Positions 36,574 to 50,499 of a DNA stretch of 64,000 bases are shown here, one piece after another. This DNA comes from Amblyornis subalaris (Eukaryota > Chordata > Aves > Passeriformes > Ptilonorhynchidae), in NCBI GenBank assembly GCA_018881555.1, contig JACAXG010000021.1, positions 7,258,245 through 7,322,244 of the forward strand, in the 5' to 3' direction. The notes beneath the pieces were generated by a model. That model saw nothing but the letters and a program-made list of their open reading frames with translations. It had not been told where the DNA came from and searched no databases. Position numbers and translations under genes: made by a program. Within the stretch, counting starts at the first letter, position 1, and the number at the start of each line of letters is the position of its first letter.

Positions 36574-36620
36574 AATATATAATGTTTTATATATAAAATA
36601 TATAAAATATATAATAAATT
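36574..36620 (+). repeat. AT-rich TATAAAA/ATATA low-complexity repeat
   Basis: Three imperfect units of ATATATAAAATAT type in about 47 bases. Low-complexity DNA able to slip or extrude; it falls within a chance open frame at 36323-36700. Confidence 0.8.
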
Positions 36621-39600
36621 TTTGTTTTAAAGAACCACTATTAAATGGTGTTCTGTTTCCACCGATAGTGAATTACCTTTTAACTAAGACTAGTACATAA
36701 AGTGTCTGAAAATCCATCCGTCTGAAGAAGAATGCCTAGAGTTTTCATTATTATCAGGAATACCATCAGGGGAACAAATCTGGATGATAGCTGCTGGAAG
36801 TCTGCTGCCAGGGTTCCCCCAAGCTCTCCCTCACCCTGCAAACACCACCTGGGATGCGTAAGAAGCTGAGACTTGCTGCCTTCATAACTTCACTGGCTTG
36901 GTGACATGTTATGAATAGGAGAAATATTAGGAATGATTTTAAGCATTCCTTCCCTGACGCTCCAAATCCCTTGTTTACTTTACTGCCTGAGAGCTGTCAA
37001 ATTGGCCCCTGAGTTGACAAGACTCAAAGTTGAGTGAAGCTGTCAAACAATGATTTGCAGTAGGCAGCCACCTCCGAAGGGTTTCAGTACACAGGAATTC
37101 GAAGAGAAACAGTGATAACCTTTCAAACTCCCCTAGCTTTCTGCTGTTTGACATGCACAGAGTTTGAAGCAATGCCATTTAACACAAAGACATCAAACTT
37201 AAAGTAATTACTCAGCTGCATGGGAAGAGGTAGGAAAATACTTGGCTTTTTTTAAACAAGATTCCAGGTGGTGTTGATCTTGAAACTCAGAAAACTTTAT
37301 CAAAAATTACCGGCCTGGAAAAATACAGCCATAAGAAACCTGCTATTGCAAAACCAATATGGCTACCAAAGTCAGTCCGAATTATTAAAGTCAAATCCAA
37401 GTATGGACTAATCCAAAAGTTTGAATTTTTTGGGGTCTGGAATTTTGATGGAGTTTAAGCTCTCTCTCTTTCAGTGTATAAACCTAGGGAACAGTGACAG
37501 TTTTGACAATTTTTATTTACCCAGAAAGAAAGTTTACAACTTGATTTGGGAAAGTCCGCAATTTGTCATCCAGGGAGGGTCCTTTGGGTTCCTCCCTGGA
37601 AATTGAGCAGTCCATTTCTGTACTGAACTCTGTTCTTTAAACAGTGACTTTAAGAGGACCCTGAAGTTCAACGAGTATTTCAGAAAAGTGCATACACTTT
37701 TCAATAATAAATCCATCATTAAACTTCTTGGCCTCGTGGCCTGCATCTCTTAACACCTTGTGCCATTTGTGCCCGTTCTGAAAGGCTACGGAAGGATGCT
37801 GTTGGCTGATGGGGCTGTGCTAGCAACTCCAGATTTAAGGAAGAACAGAAACCTTTCCTTAGTAAGATGATCAACTTGATACATAAGTGCTGAATGAATA
37901 TGAAAAGAAACAGAAATACATTTTGCCATGAAGTACATATTTTCTGTTTAGAATTCAAGAAAGCAAAATATACTTGCTTATTTATATTTAGGCTTACATA
38001 AAATTGTGTCATGTAAGTATGCCATGAGTACATAGGATTTCCTGATACTTTNGAAAGACGGAAGTGTTTCCTAGTTTTCTTAGATTGCTGTATCTTTCTT
38101 TTCTAATTTAATATTTAATACAACATACTCATGATTTATAGTTTCTGTAGAAATTTCACAAAAACAACTTTGTAGGTAATTCCTCTTTTATTAAATTAAT
38201 TAAATCATCAGTCAAACCTTTTCCTGACTTCCTCCCTCAAGTCATAAGAAAGAGAGCAGAATTCCATTTCATTATTCTCTTTTAAATCAGTCCAATAGAC
38301 GGAAATGAAGCTTTCAAAGGGATCACATGGAGGCTAGAGAGTCAAGACTGGTGGGGTCCGTTTGCTCTCCAATACCGATATCCTCTGTGGCCTTTGGCAA
38401 GACACTGAGCCACTTTCCAGTTNAGTTTCTCTGTAGGGAAAAATGGGATTTATGTAGCATTAGACACATCAGCTATGCGAGTCTTGTTCTTTTATTTCCT
38501 ACAGTACTTATGTGAGTCCCACTCACTTTCAAAGAGGTTTCTGGCAACACTTGGTACTACACAATAGCCAATACTAAACCCTAACCTTCACAGCAGGAAA
38601 TTGCTCCTCCGATTCAGCCTGGTCCAAGCAGCGCGCACTGTGTGAGAGCTGAGCAGTGACCTTAGTTGGAGGAAAAGATGCAAGAAAAAGTGGCAAATGC
38701 TACACTTCAGTCNGGTCAGTAGCAAGAGACTGCAAACTGCTCCAGAACTACACTGACACAAGAATGCAGAGCACACGCTTCTCTCCTGACACCGTAGAAA
38801 GAAAAAAAAGTTAGCAAAAGGCAGCCAAACAAAGCAAAGCACCTGCAGCATGAATTTCTGGGCTTTGGCATGCGAATTAGATCACGTTGCTTATAGGACA
38901 ATAATTAGGAAGGGAGTTTTTAGACTCATAATTAAAGAGTTAAGGGCTTACCAAGCCCCGAGTTGCAGATGTATTACGTGCCATAAAAGGTGTCAAGAAA
39001 AGTTCAGGAGAGTTGTGAAGAAATCCTGCCAAAACTCATGCCCAAACACATTTAATAACAAACTATGTGTACATGACAAGCATGTCTGACAGTTCAGTTT
39101 TCTAGGCAGTACATGGTGTTTTGAAGAAACATTAGATGTTGATGGATCTGCTTTTTACATTTAATGGTGCAAACTAAAAGGAAAAAGGAGACAAACATCG
39201 TATAACCTAATTAATGCATTAGTGTATCTTCTTCCTCATAAACCTTGGCAGCAAATCCTTTTACTTTTGATGAAGAGCTATTTTGATTGTGTCGCAAGGA
39301 GTCCTGCTTGCTTGGTGAAAAGTAATAATATTCTTTTCAGTTCTGGATAATTTCCTGCCCTGTCCTCCAGCTTCATATTTGCTACTTGTTGAAACAAGTG
39401 ATGTACTTTCAGTCCACAGGCTATAGCTGGGTTTGCTAAAAATATCACATGGTTTATGCGCTTCATCCCAAATGGTTAGCGGGGATGATAAAGCAAAGGG
39501 ATCCCACGCCTGCCAAGGCTTTCCACCCACTCAGGAACTCCCTGAGATGTGTCTGGGGGTGTGAACACTGAGATCCTCCATTTTCATGGAGGCTGAAGGG

Positions 39601-42600
39601 AGGAATAGGGTCTAGCAAAGCAAGGCAGGCAGATCCCACACTGGCAGATAGGAAGCTGCCTTCTGCTTTGCATCTCCTCGAGGGTGTCTTGTGATAAAAG
39701 CTTCTCCTTCTTGCTGTAGGATCTAACATTTAAAGTCCGGATTCTGAGTCTTTAGGCACGTGCTGAACTTTTTCTTCCTGTCTGCAGTCCCAGAGAAGTC
39801 AGCAAGATTCTTTGAAATATGTACAGCCCGTACATCTTTGCAGGATCAGGGACCAGTATGAACAAGCCTGTGCCATTTAGTCTTGTACCATATGCATTCC
39901 CAGAACTTAATACTATAGGGCACACACTACATATAGAATACAATTTTGCATTCCCAACTGCAGTAATTAATTAGAAGCCAGTAAAACTATATGTGTGATT
40001 TAAGAATGGTGAATACAGCCTTGGGAAAAGGTTAACATCAAGAGCACCCTAAGGAGGCTAACAGGATGGAGTTGCAAGCATATTTTCTCAAGAAAAGCAA
40101 TTAAAAATGACATGATGTTAGAATAAGTCAGTCCAGAAAGAATAACAGAACATTCACCTGCAAGTAATCTCAGGAGACTGGTCAATGCTGGGAGAAAAAA
40201 AGCAGTCTCACAAATTGCCCAGTGTTTAACTTGAAGCCCATTTGTTAATTTTGTAAACACTGCTGCTTCCGTTTTGCACTGACATGCTATTGACAGTGGG
40301 ACTCAGATCCCGCCAGGAAGGAAGTATCAGGTTTCAGGCAGCTTTGGGACGTTTCTCAAGTCTATCTTCACCTGAAGGGCTTTGGCAATAGTTACTGACA
40401 GAATGGTGGAATTCAGGCTCCATGTGAGTGAACACTGCCTAACATTTCAGGNCAGCGTTTTGGATTATGGTGCAGTAGGTACCCACAGCCAGCTCAGGTG
40501 AGGTCGCACTCCCTTTTACCAGCCTTTGCCCAAGGAATTTCATTTGCCCTGCACCAGCCATACTGCAGCACCAGCTGACAGCAGATTCCTGTTTTCCAGC
40601 CACATTTGNCCTGGTATGGATTCCAGCAGATGTGCTGGGAGACCTTCATGTAGAACTAGGGCTGGCTTCTTCAGTCCAGCCATCGTGTGTGTTGCCCTAT
40701 CCTGCCAACCGTCCCCATTGATTTCCCAGTATGATTTTACTCATTGCCTCTCCCATTTGACATAATTGTGTCCTTAATAACATGGATGCTACTTCCGCTG
40801 TAGCCTGCTCATCACATATTCCTGTGTTCAGCTAAATTATTTAAAACAGAAGGCCTAGCACCATGATTTTTGAACACCTTTCCTGCTGGAGAATTAGATA
40901 CAGATTGCTCAGGATTTGAGAAAAAAAATCCCACGTATATGATACTGGAAACCATAGGCTTATACCACATTAATAATGCAGGCAGGAAGGCACCTTCGGC
41001 AACTGGTGCTGAATATGGAATATATACTAAATAAAGAAGAAGCTGGCTTCTAGGCAGTTTCTGGGGCACTGGGCACTGGGAATCCTGGTCAGATCATTTC
41101 AGATTACACACAGAAACAATTGCACATGTTTGTACTAAATATGGGCTCTTGCTAGCTTTGGTCAANTAGATCCATATGCTAACTTTGAAGGTTAAAGTAT
41201 TTTGCTCTTAAAGGGTATAGACAGTAACTTGACAAGTGACCTGAAACCCATCAGCCCATCAGGATCTAGCAGGTCCTGGTGAGCGTCACAAACCGTGAGG
41301 TAGCTCCTGAAGGTGCCCCATCACTGTGAGTGGGGTTGTCCCTAACTGAGGTGCCCCAGGCAGCTGTGGGTGAGGTACAGCTTGCTGCGGGTGAAAAGGA
41401 GCAGCCAGGGAGCACAGGCAGGCCTGGGACATGGCCAGAGCTGTGCTGCAGCCAGCAGAGCTCCTGCAGTCCCAGCTGGTGGTCTCCAACTACTCTCAAT
41501 CAAGTAAAGGCATTGCCGTGCTGGCTGCTCAAGGCAAACCTTGCGTCACAGCCACCCACTGCATCTGTCACCTCCACACAGGGCAAGTAGGACACACTCT
41601 TTGAGGACCGTCACTAGAGGCTTTTCCATGGGTCCAGCCCAAGAAGGGGAGACTGGTCACTGTTGAGTGGTGCAAGAGAATGTATCAATGCCATGAAAAC
41701 CCTTCAAGCCATCCAGTCGCTTGCAGTCCATTTCTAAAGGTAACTTGATAGACCACATTTTCATTTCAATTCCCGTTTTTAAGACACACACCTTTTTTAC
41801 TTTTCCTTTTTTTTTAAACCTTCCTGCTTTATTTATACCTAAGGTACATGTGGTATGAAGGACTAATCTTAAACATTTACAGCCTGAGGTCGGTTTGCGG
41901 TATTTATTTCAACTTATTGTATATTATAGTATGTTTTTGATTATATATGACAATCAATTTGCTGGAATTTATAGCTCTCTAATATGCTTTCGTGATGTAC
42001 TTGCCCTTAATTTGTGGATTTTATGGAGAGTTTATTGAGGTTGGATTTCCCACTTCTCTTTCCTCTTGCTCTTTCTTTTTAAATTTCAATTTGTGTAAAT
42101 ACATGACAGAGAGAAAAACAGAGAATATGAACGTTTAACGGCCACAAAAAGTGACAGATTATTTGTCTCACAGATTAAAGTCCCCACAGCAGTCCCACAG
42201 CAGCCTTTCCTGGGCTTGGTGGTGATTTGGTGGAGATCCCCTCTACTTTTGAGTTTGGTCCCCCATAGCAGAAAAATCTTTAGAGTACACACAGACCCAA
42301 GACGGGAATTGCGCTCCAGCATCAGCAGGGCAGAAGTGATCAAGAATTAGGGTGGGCCCAGCCTGGCACAGACTGGGATGACACAGCTAGATTTACTCCT
42401 TTCTTGTAGAGCACACACAGCAGTGGCATCCATCGTCCCTTCCCAATACTTTCTCACCACTGCTCAGCTCCCAACCTTTTTGCAAACGCCTCTTCTGCCT
42501 TTGGCATGTGTGCTGAGATCAATGTGAGGTATATAGGAACAAAAGAAAGAACCTGGACTTCCAGTCTTGGCCCACATTTTTGAGTTCATCCCACACTAAA

Positions 42601-43330
42601 CTCTTTCTAATTTAAACCCCCGGTTACAGAATTTAGGTAGCTCCCAAGCAGTGTTTGTTTGATTTTTCAGACCAGATAAAAAATGTTTCAGGTTCTCAGC
42701 AAACAGGATTTGACACAGTGCTGAAAGGTAAGAAGTCAGGGGAAAGGGAGGTTCAGGTCAGCATCTCAGCTCAGATAACAAACATGCAAAGCACAGTAAA
42801 CAGGCCACAAGTAGAGGCAGATTGTGGCAAGGAGGAGGTAAGAAACCTACTGTGAACAGAACAGGGACCTCAATCAGTCCCTCCCCAGGCAGTGATTACA
42901 GCAGCAATGACTGAAAAGCGTGTAACAGCCGTGGCATCTGAGTCTGCCCGGACTCCCTTCCTGTGCAGGTACCTTCGCAGGGGCTGTCTGGTATGAGATT
43001 AAGCTGGACACATCAAAGAAACATCAAGGCAGGTAATGCTGTGAGCTGTAGGGAGAGGATGACATAAGATGACACCTGATACAAGAGGAGGTGAGACCTG
43101 CTGGAGCCTGAGGCTGAGCTCTGATGCACTGCCAAAGGGTCAGGGAGATGGAGAGAAGCCAGAACAGAGTGGACAAGAGGTATCACCGACTCAGCAGTGC
43201 AGGGGGTGCTGCATCAGGATAGCTGTNGAGAGCAGACCTTCACTTTGGTCTTCTTTCTGATCTCCCTCACAAGACTGTCACTTCATGTGACCTCAGACCA
43301 CTGGGGAGCTGTACCCAAACTGGCAGAAAC
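36621..43330. other. Non-coding stretch with a GC-richer patch
   Basis: No gene or transposon recognised. 38100-38215 is strongly AT-rich with repeated TTAAT/ATTAA words. 41220-41600 is GC-richer and open in several frames on both strands, so it is not called coding. Single N bases at 38052, 38423, 38713, 40452, 40609, 41166 and 43227. Confidence 0.55.
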
Positions 43331-43342
43331 AAAAAAAAAAAA
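43331..43342 (+). repeat. Poly(A) tract, 12 bases
   Basis: Twelve A followed by GGAGGAAT. Simple repeat. Confidence 0.8.
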
Positions 43343-44981
43343 GGAGGAATCCTCAAAAAAGGGAAAATGTAGGCACTTAGCAGCCCAAGTTTCATTAAAA
43401 TGTAATGGGACTGAAATGCCTATAACAACTTTAAAATAAATATCTTCTAACCTTAAGAGAGCCCCTAAAATCCAAAGCAACCTAAAATTTAGCAAAGAAA
43501 ACCAGACTCGCTACAGATTTAAGAGAAGGAATCTCTAGGGTATAAAAATACCTTAACAGAAAAGATAGATGACATTTTCTAAAACTGTTCATAGATTTTT
43601 AAATTAATTTCTACTCAAACCTATCTTATTTCTGCAGTTCTTTGCAATGGCAGCATCACCATTAAACATGACTGGGCTTTTCCCACAGCCTTGTCACTGC
43701 CCACCCTCCTCACCCAGACTCCCCCTCTTTCAGGGTAATTCTGGTTTGAGATGCTGGTCTTCCCGTTAAAACAACAGGAGCCATCTGAGAAATTCAGATT
43801 TGTTATTAGTCTAATTCAAGATTCGTCACCTACTGCCTTTTGAGAGGGAGGAGGGGCAGCATCCATATGGGGGAATTTCCAAGGCTGTCCACATATTGCT
43901 AAATGCCTTTTGGGCATGCAATGTGACAGGGAAGAGGGAAATTATGCAGTCAATACCTTATCTCATGAACCTTGCTTTTCCTTTCCTGATATCCTCACTG
44001 AAAAGATTATACAAAATTACTAGACTCCACAAAGACTGTAAAATGCTTTACTTTGCTCAGAAGAGGGATTACGTGTATTTTACCTTACGACACTACAGAT
44101 CTCATGACACCACAAACTGGGTGAATATTTTGGGACATCTGCACTTATGAGCTCCTGCCTCAAGCTATTCCTCATTATTTACTGCTAACTAATGAGCAGT
44201 CAGGTGGCTGATTCTTTTAACAGAGGGCACCGTTTAGACTGCTGTATACCCTCGAGCACCATTTACCATCTCACACTTTGGTCTGGGCTTTTCATTTAAG
44301 CAAATATCTCCCTTCCTTGAAACACTGCTGGATATAACAGATAGAGAGGCAGCCATGTACCAAAATAGACNTATTTCTAAACATTTCCAGCTGCCTTTAG
44401 GGCCCATATAGTATATGAGGTGAGATACTGTGAGGTTTCACCACACAGTAAAGAGCAGCCAAAGGGCATTTTCTAAACTTTTTTTTCCTACTGTCTTCCA
44501 TTTGATGAAAGACTTGTGGTTAAACCTTTATCTTCTATAAACATTTAAAAGTAGGTTACCTTTTATTTTCACGTCTCACTTTTGTTTCATTAAAAGACAG
44601 GTTTTATTGCAGTAATTCAGGTGATTGATACTTTGGATCACCTTCAGAAAATAGATGTTAATGATCTGTATCTATGTCTGCATTCCAGCACAGATGTGAG
44701 CACAGATGTATTTGCATGCAAGATGCCCACAAAGCAGTGTTTCTTTCCAATGGCATTTTTCCTTTGCTTTTACATAAGCAGCTCCTATGCACATGGTATG
44801 GAAACCTCTAGGAGCAGTATTTTTGTCGGGTTGCTCTCACTCTCTTCTCCTCCTCCCACACCCCAGCAAGTACCTCCATGCCAACCAGGTGTACTGATTT
44901 TTTTAAAATAGAGGACCATTACTGATTCTGTGGCAAGCATGTGGATGTGATTCATAACTAAGAGGCTCCCCAAATTAATTT

Positions 44982-44995
44982 AAAAAAAAAAAAAA
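44982..44995 (+). repeat. Poly(A) tract, 14 bases
   Basis: Fourteen A ending at an N (44996). True length uncertain. Confidence 0.8.
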
Positions 44996-45601
44996 NAACT
45001 CCTTTTCCTCCGCTTCCTTCGAGGCACTTGGCTGCTACAGCTGGTATTCTAAGCTCTCTCTGAAAATTCCAGTCACAGGCCTCACCACTGAGGAAAAGAG
45101 GGAAAACACAGAGCCTGCAGCTAGGCAAGCATCTTCTGTTGTTTTAAATGGTTATTGCAACTAACTGCACTTCAAGCCCCTGCTGCACAACAGCTCAAGC
45201 ACTGGCTGGTGATTTGTAGCAGCCATGACNTCACCAACCATGGCTGAACTGCACCTCTAGCAGGGACTCTGGGAGAATTTCAAATGCATGGGCCTTTTTT
45301 ACTATTAATAACACTCACCCAGTGAAGCAACTGTGCAGCAGTTGCTGTCAGTGTACTCTGAATATACAGGTTGAACAGGAAGGTGGTACTAACATTTAAG
45401 TAATGCCTAAAATATTTCCAAAAATCAGCACCGAATTAAGCTGCACCTCAAAATAAACATAAATTCTTTAATGTAGTGATAGCTAACAATTTAATAGGTA
45501 AACTGTTCACAAAACTCAACCTCACACAAGAAAGCTGGAACCAGTAAAAAAACTCAGAAAGCAAGAACAACTATTAAAGCTCCCTTGTCCTTAAGGTTTG
45601 G

Positions 45602-45613
45602 TTTTTTTTTTTT
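45602..45613 (+). repeat. Poly(T) tract, 12 bases
   Basis: Twelve T followed by CCTTAGCAAC. The tract plus TTAG resembles a splice acceptor, but no open exon of note follows. Confidence 0.8.
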
Positions 45614-46379
45614 CCTTAGCAACAAGACCCAAAATTCAAAAGATGCCAGAAAACTATGAACTTATTTTAAATGAGCTGTGGAAATCTCCTGCTGTCCTGT
45701 GTCTCTCTGTCTGAAGCTATGACCTTCCTGTCCTAGTGTCATGTGTCTGATCGTATAAAGAAATAATTCATAGTGCAGTTTTTGCATTTTACCTAATAAT
45801 TGTTTAAAAATACCTCATATTCCATTTCACTTATTTAATTCACTTATTAAATTCGAGTCCAAACATACAATCTCAGCAAAGTTTTTTTTTTTAAACCTGA
45901 GAGTTTTGTGCATTCACAAAACAATGAGAAGTTGACCTGGAGAAAACAGTTATTGGTGCGGACAGGAGAAATTACATAATTTATCTCTTAAAGAGAGATT
46001 CCTACCAAAAGCACGAAGCATACGGAAATGTAGGTATAACAAAACATCTGAAATACATTTTAAATTAGAACAAGTCTGCTGGATGAGTATAAAAAAAATG
46101 AAGAAAAAAAAAAACCTAGCCAAAATGTCCTAAGTGTCCAAATCTTCCTGAAACAGATCTGTGAGATGAATAGTTGGTTCTGTTTACTAAACTCAAATAG
46201 TTCTCCTAAAATAAAAAACTTTTTACAGGAGAGTAACTTCCTAAAAGACGTAGTTCAGTCTGCCACAACATTAATTTAAAAGGAGATTCTGTTTTGAATG
46301 TATCCTTAGGACTGTGAAAAGCAGATAATCTCTTTCTTCTCAGTAAATCTCATCTCTCTTTCAAATATTCCCTCCAGTG

Positions 46380-46393
46380 AATAATAATAATAA
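46380..46393 (+). repeat. (ATA)n short repeat
   Basis: Nearly five ATA units. Short trinucleotide microsatellite. Confidence 0.75.
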
Positions 46394-47084
46394 TGCCAGA
46401 ATAATAACCCAAACAATGGGTAAATCATGATCAGAAAACCTAGGGAAAAGAAAAGAAAACAGACAAAATTTAACCCCAAGTCACAGTAGACAGGTGCTTC
46501 TGCAAATGAGGTCTGGGATTTCAAACATCAGTCCCAAAAGCAGCAGTTCCTACCTTGTGCTGGGAACTTCGATTGTGATTAATTAATGGCACTTCAGCCT
46601 CCTGAACTTTATTTGGAAGGTCTTTAAAAAGTCTCTTGAGAGAGATACAGATTTCTCTACTGAAAGAAAAGGAAGCTGCAGATTCTCTCCTTGCTACTGT
46701 TTAACCTCATCAGTTCACAATCTGTAATTACNGAATGTTTCAATTCATCAGCAGGCCCAGCCAGGAGGGGCTACAGCCCCATTAGTTAAAAGAAATGTGG
46801 GCTGTGGGATCTATAGAATTGTCAAAGACCAACTCTATTTGGGGCCTTGGAATCTTACTGTAGTTTATAAACTGACTTGCCACAAATCATATACTCCAGA
46901 AGAAAACTGTCAAGACCTTTTTCATAATGAAGGAGAAATCTTGCTAGTTCAGGAGGAAGAACAGCCATCAAGAATAATGTGGATGATGAGACATAAGAAA
47001 TGAAACAAAATAAGCTTGGCTATTTTGGTTTCTTTATTCTGGCAATTTCTTTTTATCTGAGATGAGAGAGCTCAAAAATAATAA

Positions 47085-47119
47085 AACAAAAGGAAAAAAA
47101 AAAGGAAAAAAAGGAAAAG
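47085..47119 (+). repeat. A/G tract with GGAAAAAA units
   Basis: Purine-only stretch built of AAAAGGAAAAAAAAAAGG-type units. Purine strand asymmetry of this kind can favour triplex DNA, but the tract is short. Confidence 0.75.
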
Positions 47120-47324
47120 AGCTATCCAGTGATCCATATCATTCAGCAACAACAGAAACAAAAGCACTGCTAGTCAAATTTATGAGCCTTGAGAGATCTT
47201 GGCTGAAGTCGGTAGAGAAATACCTCCATTAAACATCCCCCTTTCCCCAGCTGATCCCTAACTCCTTCCCTCCCACACTTAAGGAATGAGCTCAAAATAC
47301 CCATGTTTTACTGTAAGCACAAAG

Positions 47325-47339
47325 TCTCTCTCTCTCTCA
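47325..47339 (+). repeat. (CT)n microsatellite
   Basis: About seven CT units in a pyrimidine run ending in CAG. Short simple repeat. Confidence 0.75.
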
Positions 47340-49142
47340 GTGCTGATAACTGATATCACCCTCAGACAGTGCAGCTGAATATAAAAATGTAAGTACTGGC
47401 AGATTTCAGGCTCGCCTTTTCATCGAAAACTCAGTGGGAAGAGGGAAGCAAGCTGCTGAGCTATTCCTAATATACCTGGAGGAGATTTTTCACCAGAGCC
47501 CAAGTCTCTGGAGAACAGCTCACTCCCAGCAGCTCTAATTGCAACAAGGCCCAGACAGCCATTACATGATTTTAACACACATTTAACACACACACATCTT
47601 GTGCAGGTGCCGAGGTATGGGAACACTTGTGAGAAGATCGGAGCAAAATGTGGGGAGAGAGTAAAATGGCTGCAAACAGGGATGCACTCCGACAGTGGAT
47701 TCTGGATTCCCTGTCTGACACAACCAGCAGAGAGAAAGTGCAAGGCTCATTAAAGCAGTACTCTCTTCATACAGTTCAAGCCCAAAATGTCTTTTTGTGC
47801 ATGCTTAGCTGTGTACAGGTTTATAACATTTCCTGAACTGCTTTTTTCCTCTTCTAAGGTTTCTGANAGTTCTTCAGGAAAATTAGCAAAGAGCTAGCCT
47901 CTGCGAAGAATGAGATGGGTGAGTGAAACTCTGCACTGAACTGGGCTCATAACCTGCTGTGTACTTTGCTTATAAAACTGAAGAAATACTGTTAATCTCA
48001 TTTGCTTTCTGTTGATGTCAACTATTTTCAAAAAAATCTCCTACCGAGTGCAGAACATGCTTCCCATTGAAATTGATGGTCACAAATGGAAATGGTACAT
48101 TTCTGCTTGTGTCTAGATTTCATCTTATGCTGCAACTCATGCTTCTGTACTGTTTTGCCTCTGACCTAGCAGCTGTCAGATATACAACATCACTGACTCC
48201 TTGCACATACACGTAGAAATAGGAGAAAAGCTAAAATAGTTGGCTTGTCTGGCCATTACTCCAAACCTTTAGTTTTGCATCAGTGACTCCCAGTGATGTT
48301 CATTTCTACAGTGGACCCAGTTCTGTTAAACATCTAATTTCTGGTGCCAAGTCATTAATCAAAACTAAAAAGCAGTTNGTTTTTTTNAAAAAATTGGCTT
48401 CTATTTGGAGTCATGTTAGATCTTCTTTAATGGATAGTCTTTCAGCTTCCTGGTTGTCATCCATCTCCTTTAGAAACATCTCTTCAAAGAAACATTTTAC
48501 TAAAATACTGAAGTCTTTGTCTCTCATTGTTGCTGATGTTTGCTGGCTTCGTAGTATAACTAGGAATTAATGCTCTCATTTCGCTGTTTGAGGAAGAGAG
48601 AGATCTGCATATTTTGCGCGCAGAGAAGGGAGGCTGTCACCCATGAGCTGGAAAAGCTGTTGGCAGTGGCAAGGCCAAGCGAAGGCTCCATCTTGCCAGT
48701 GGGAAAATTATAGTGTTAACATTAGTTCTGTCATAAGGTATTAAACTAATTCCTTGTTTCGGACCACTGCTATCCTGCTGAAAGGCCGAATCAGCTCAAT
48801 TATTAGGCATGAGAAAACTCAGCACAGCACTGAACATGTTGCAGGGAGAAAAGTCTTGCCATACCTTGCTGCCCTCCTGGAACAAACTATCAACTTGTTG
48901 AGGGAAAAGGCAGATGCTGCTGCTGAGGAGATGACCCAAGTCCAGAGAGGCAACTGTNTTCCCACCTTGGAGCCAGGTCTGTTGAAGAAAATTTCCTAAA
49001 CTGTGCTACCCCTCCCCTTTAGCAACAACCATGAACTACACCCTATACACATTTCAGATCATCTCCACTGCAAGATGCAGCACAATAATTTAGATGTTAA
49101 AATCATGTGGAATCAGTCCTTTCCTTGTCTCTGTCATCACAG

Positions 49143-49194
49143 GCAGATGAGATACTCCAAGACATCTTTCCTGTGGTTCTGAATTTTGTCATGG
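49143..49194 (+). other. Candidate internal exon, weak
   Basis: A pyrimidine-rich run ends in TCATCACAG (AG at 49141-49142). The following 52 bases are open in one frame (ADEILQDIFPVVLNFVM) and end at a GTAGGG donor-like site at 49195. The length is not a multiple of three. The frame stays open well past the donor (to 49382). The peptide looks protein-like but is not recognised, and no partner exons are identified. Confidence 0.15.
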
Positions 49195-50499
49195 GTAGGG
49201 GGTGGACAGTACTCACTCATTTTAGCTTGCAGAAGACATGGGCAACAGAGAACCAACCTGCCAAGACAAACCTCCTTTGTAAAAGGTCAGCTGGGCATTG
49301 GCTTCTCCTGCCAGAGCCTAAACAGTTGCCTGAGAAGGTGAAGTCACACTGGCAGGTGGTGACTGCAAGGAAACATTGGTGACGTTGCTCAATAGGCGAG
49401 ACCCCAACCTCGGCACACCATGAAAGTCCCACCACTCTGGGGCTGGTCTGCAGCCTGCAGAAGTCAAGGGGTACTGAAGTTGCAAATTAAATGCAAACTG
49501 TTTTCTGATTCTCTGATCAAGATAGCTCAAAGTAATGAATAGTTTACTAAAATTCCTACCACATATTTCCCAACTAATTATTGATTATTGCACATAAAGT
49601 TTTATATAGCAATATGTGGTGGTCCCACAAAGCAATATTTATGTTTTAACACAGACATAAGCATTTGGGCTAGGAAAATTTTGTTTCATTTTGAGTCACA
49701 TTTTGAAGACTTATACACCAGCTTTCTCCCTGGAAAAAAACACATACAGAAGTGGAGTCATTAGTTACATTCTTTGCAAGTGTATGATTTCTACTTTTCT
49801 CTACCTGCCTAGACAAGCACAAGAGTTTTCATGTTGCTGAATGAAACCACTTGACATAAGCCTTCCTGGCAAAACTCCATCCACATACAAATAAAAAGCT
49901 CAGTCTCATTATAAAGGGAAAAAAAAATAACACTGATTTTTGAGCGATTAGTAGTACACACTCCATTAAAAAGCATGAGTTCAGATTACATTTGTGAGAC
50001 ACTGCATCTGCAGGATAACAAGGGACACCAGACTGCAGTTGTATTTTAAAGCCTAATGACACCTCTGAAAACTTAGAGGGCTCTTCTTGTCGATCCCTCT
50101 TCTGGGGCAGCATCAGAGGCCAACAGGGCTCTGACACTTCCACATGTACTACCTCGAGGAAAACAACACTTTCAGTCCTGCCTATCTGCTCTGTTCCGCA
50201 ACAGCTTATCCTCAGAAAGGGGCTGTTCAATCAGCATTTGTCAAGCTCTGACCTCCCGCAACAGAGGTCCACCAGCACAGGTACAATCAAAATAATGCAT
50301 TAGTACATGTAGACAAATGAGTTCCTCCTTTTCCTTCAGCAGTGTCATCTTGGCTTGTGCACTCCCTTCAGAGATGTTAACAACTGGCAGCTCTGCTTAG
50401 GGAGATCACTGATCTAATTTATTTCTCCTTCCCCCTTTAGGGAATGCTATCACAATGCTCTAAGATCATTGCCTTGTACATCTCACTCCCCTCCCCTGA

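Larger units (their letters stand above)
43343..47084. other. Non-coding stretch with A/T tracts
   Basis: AT-rich, with many short homopolymers: A14 at 44982-44995 (followed by an N), T12 at 45602-45613, an (ATA)n run at 46380-46393. A TGATTAATTAATGG homeodomain-like palindromic word lies at 46577-46590. No gene recognised. Confidence 0.55.

Noticed and set aside
41266..41590. Overlapping open frames on both strands
   Set aside because: The patch is GC-richer, so stops are rare in every frame; no family match.
47648..47836. Small + strand frame starting MWGESKMAANRD
   Set aside because: It looked like a first coding exon at first, but it has no recognised homologue, no CpG island and no clear donor.
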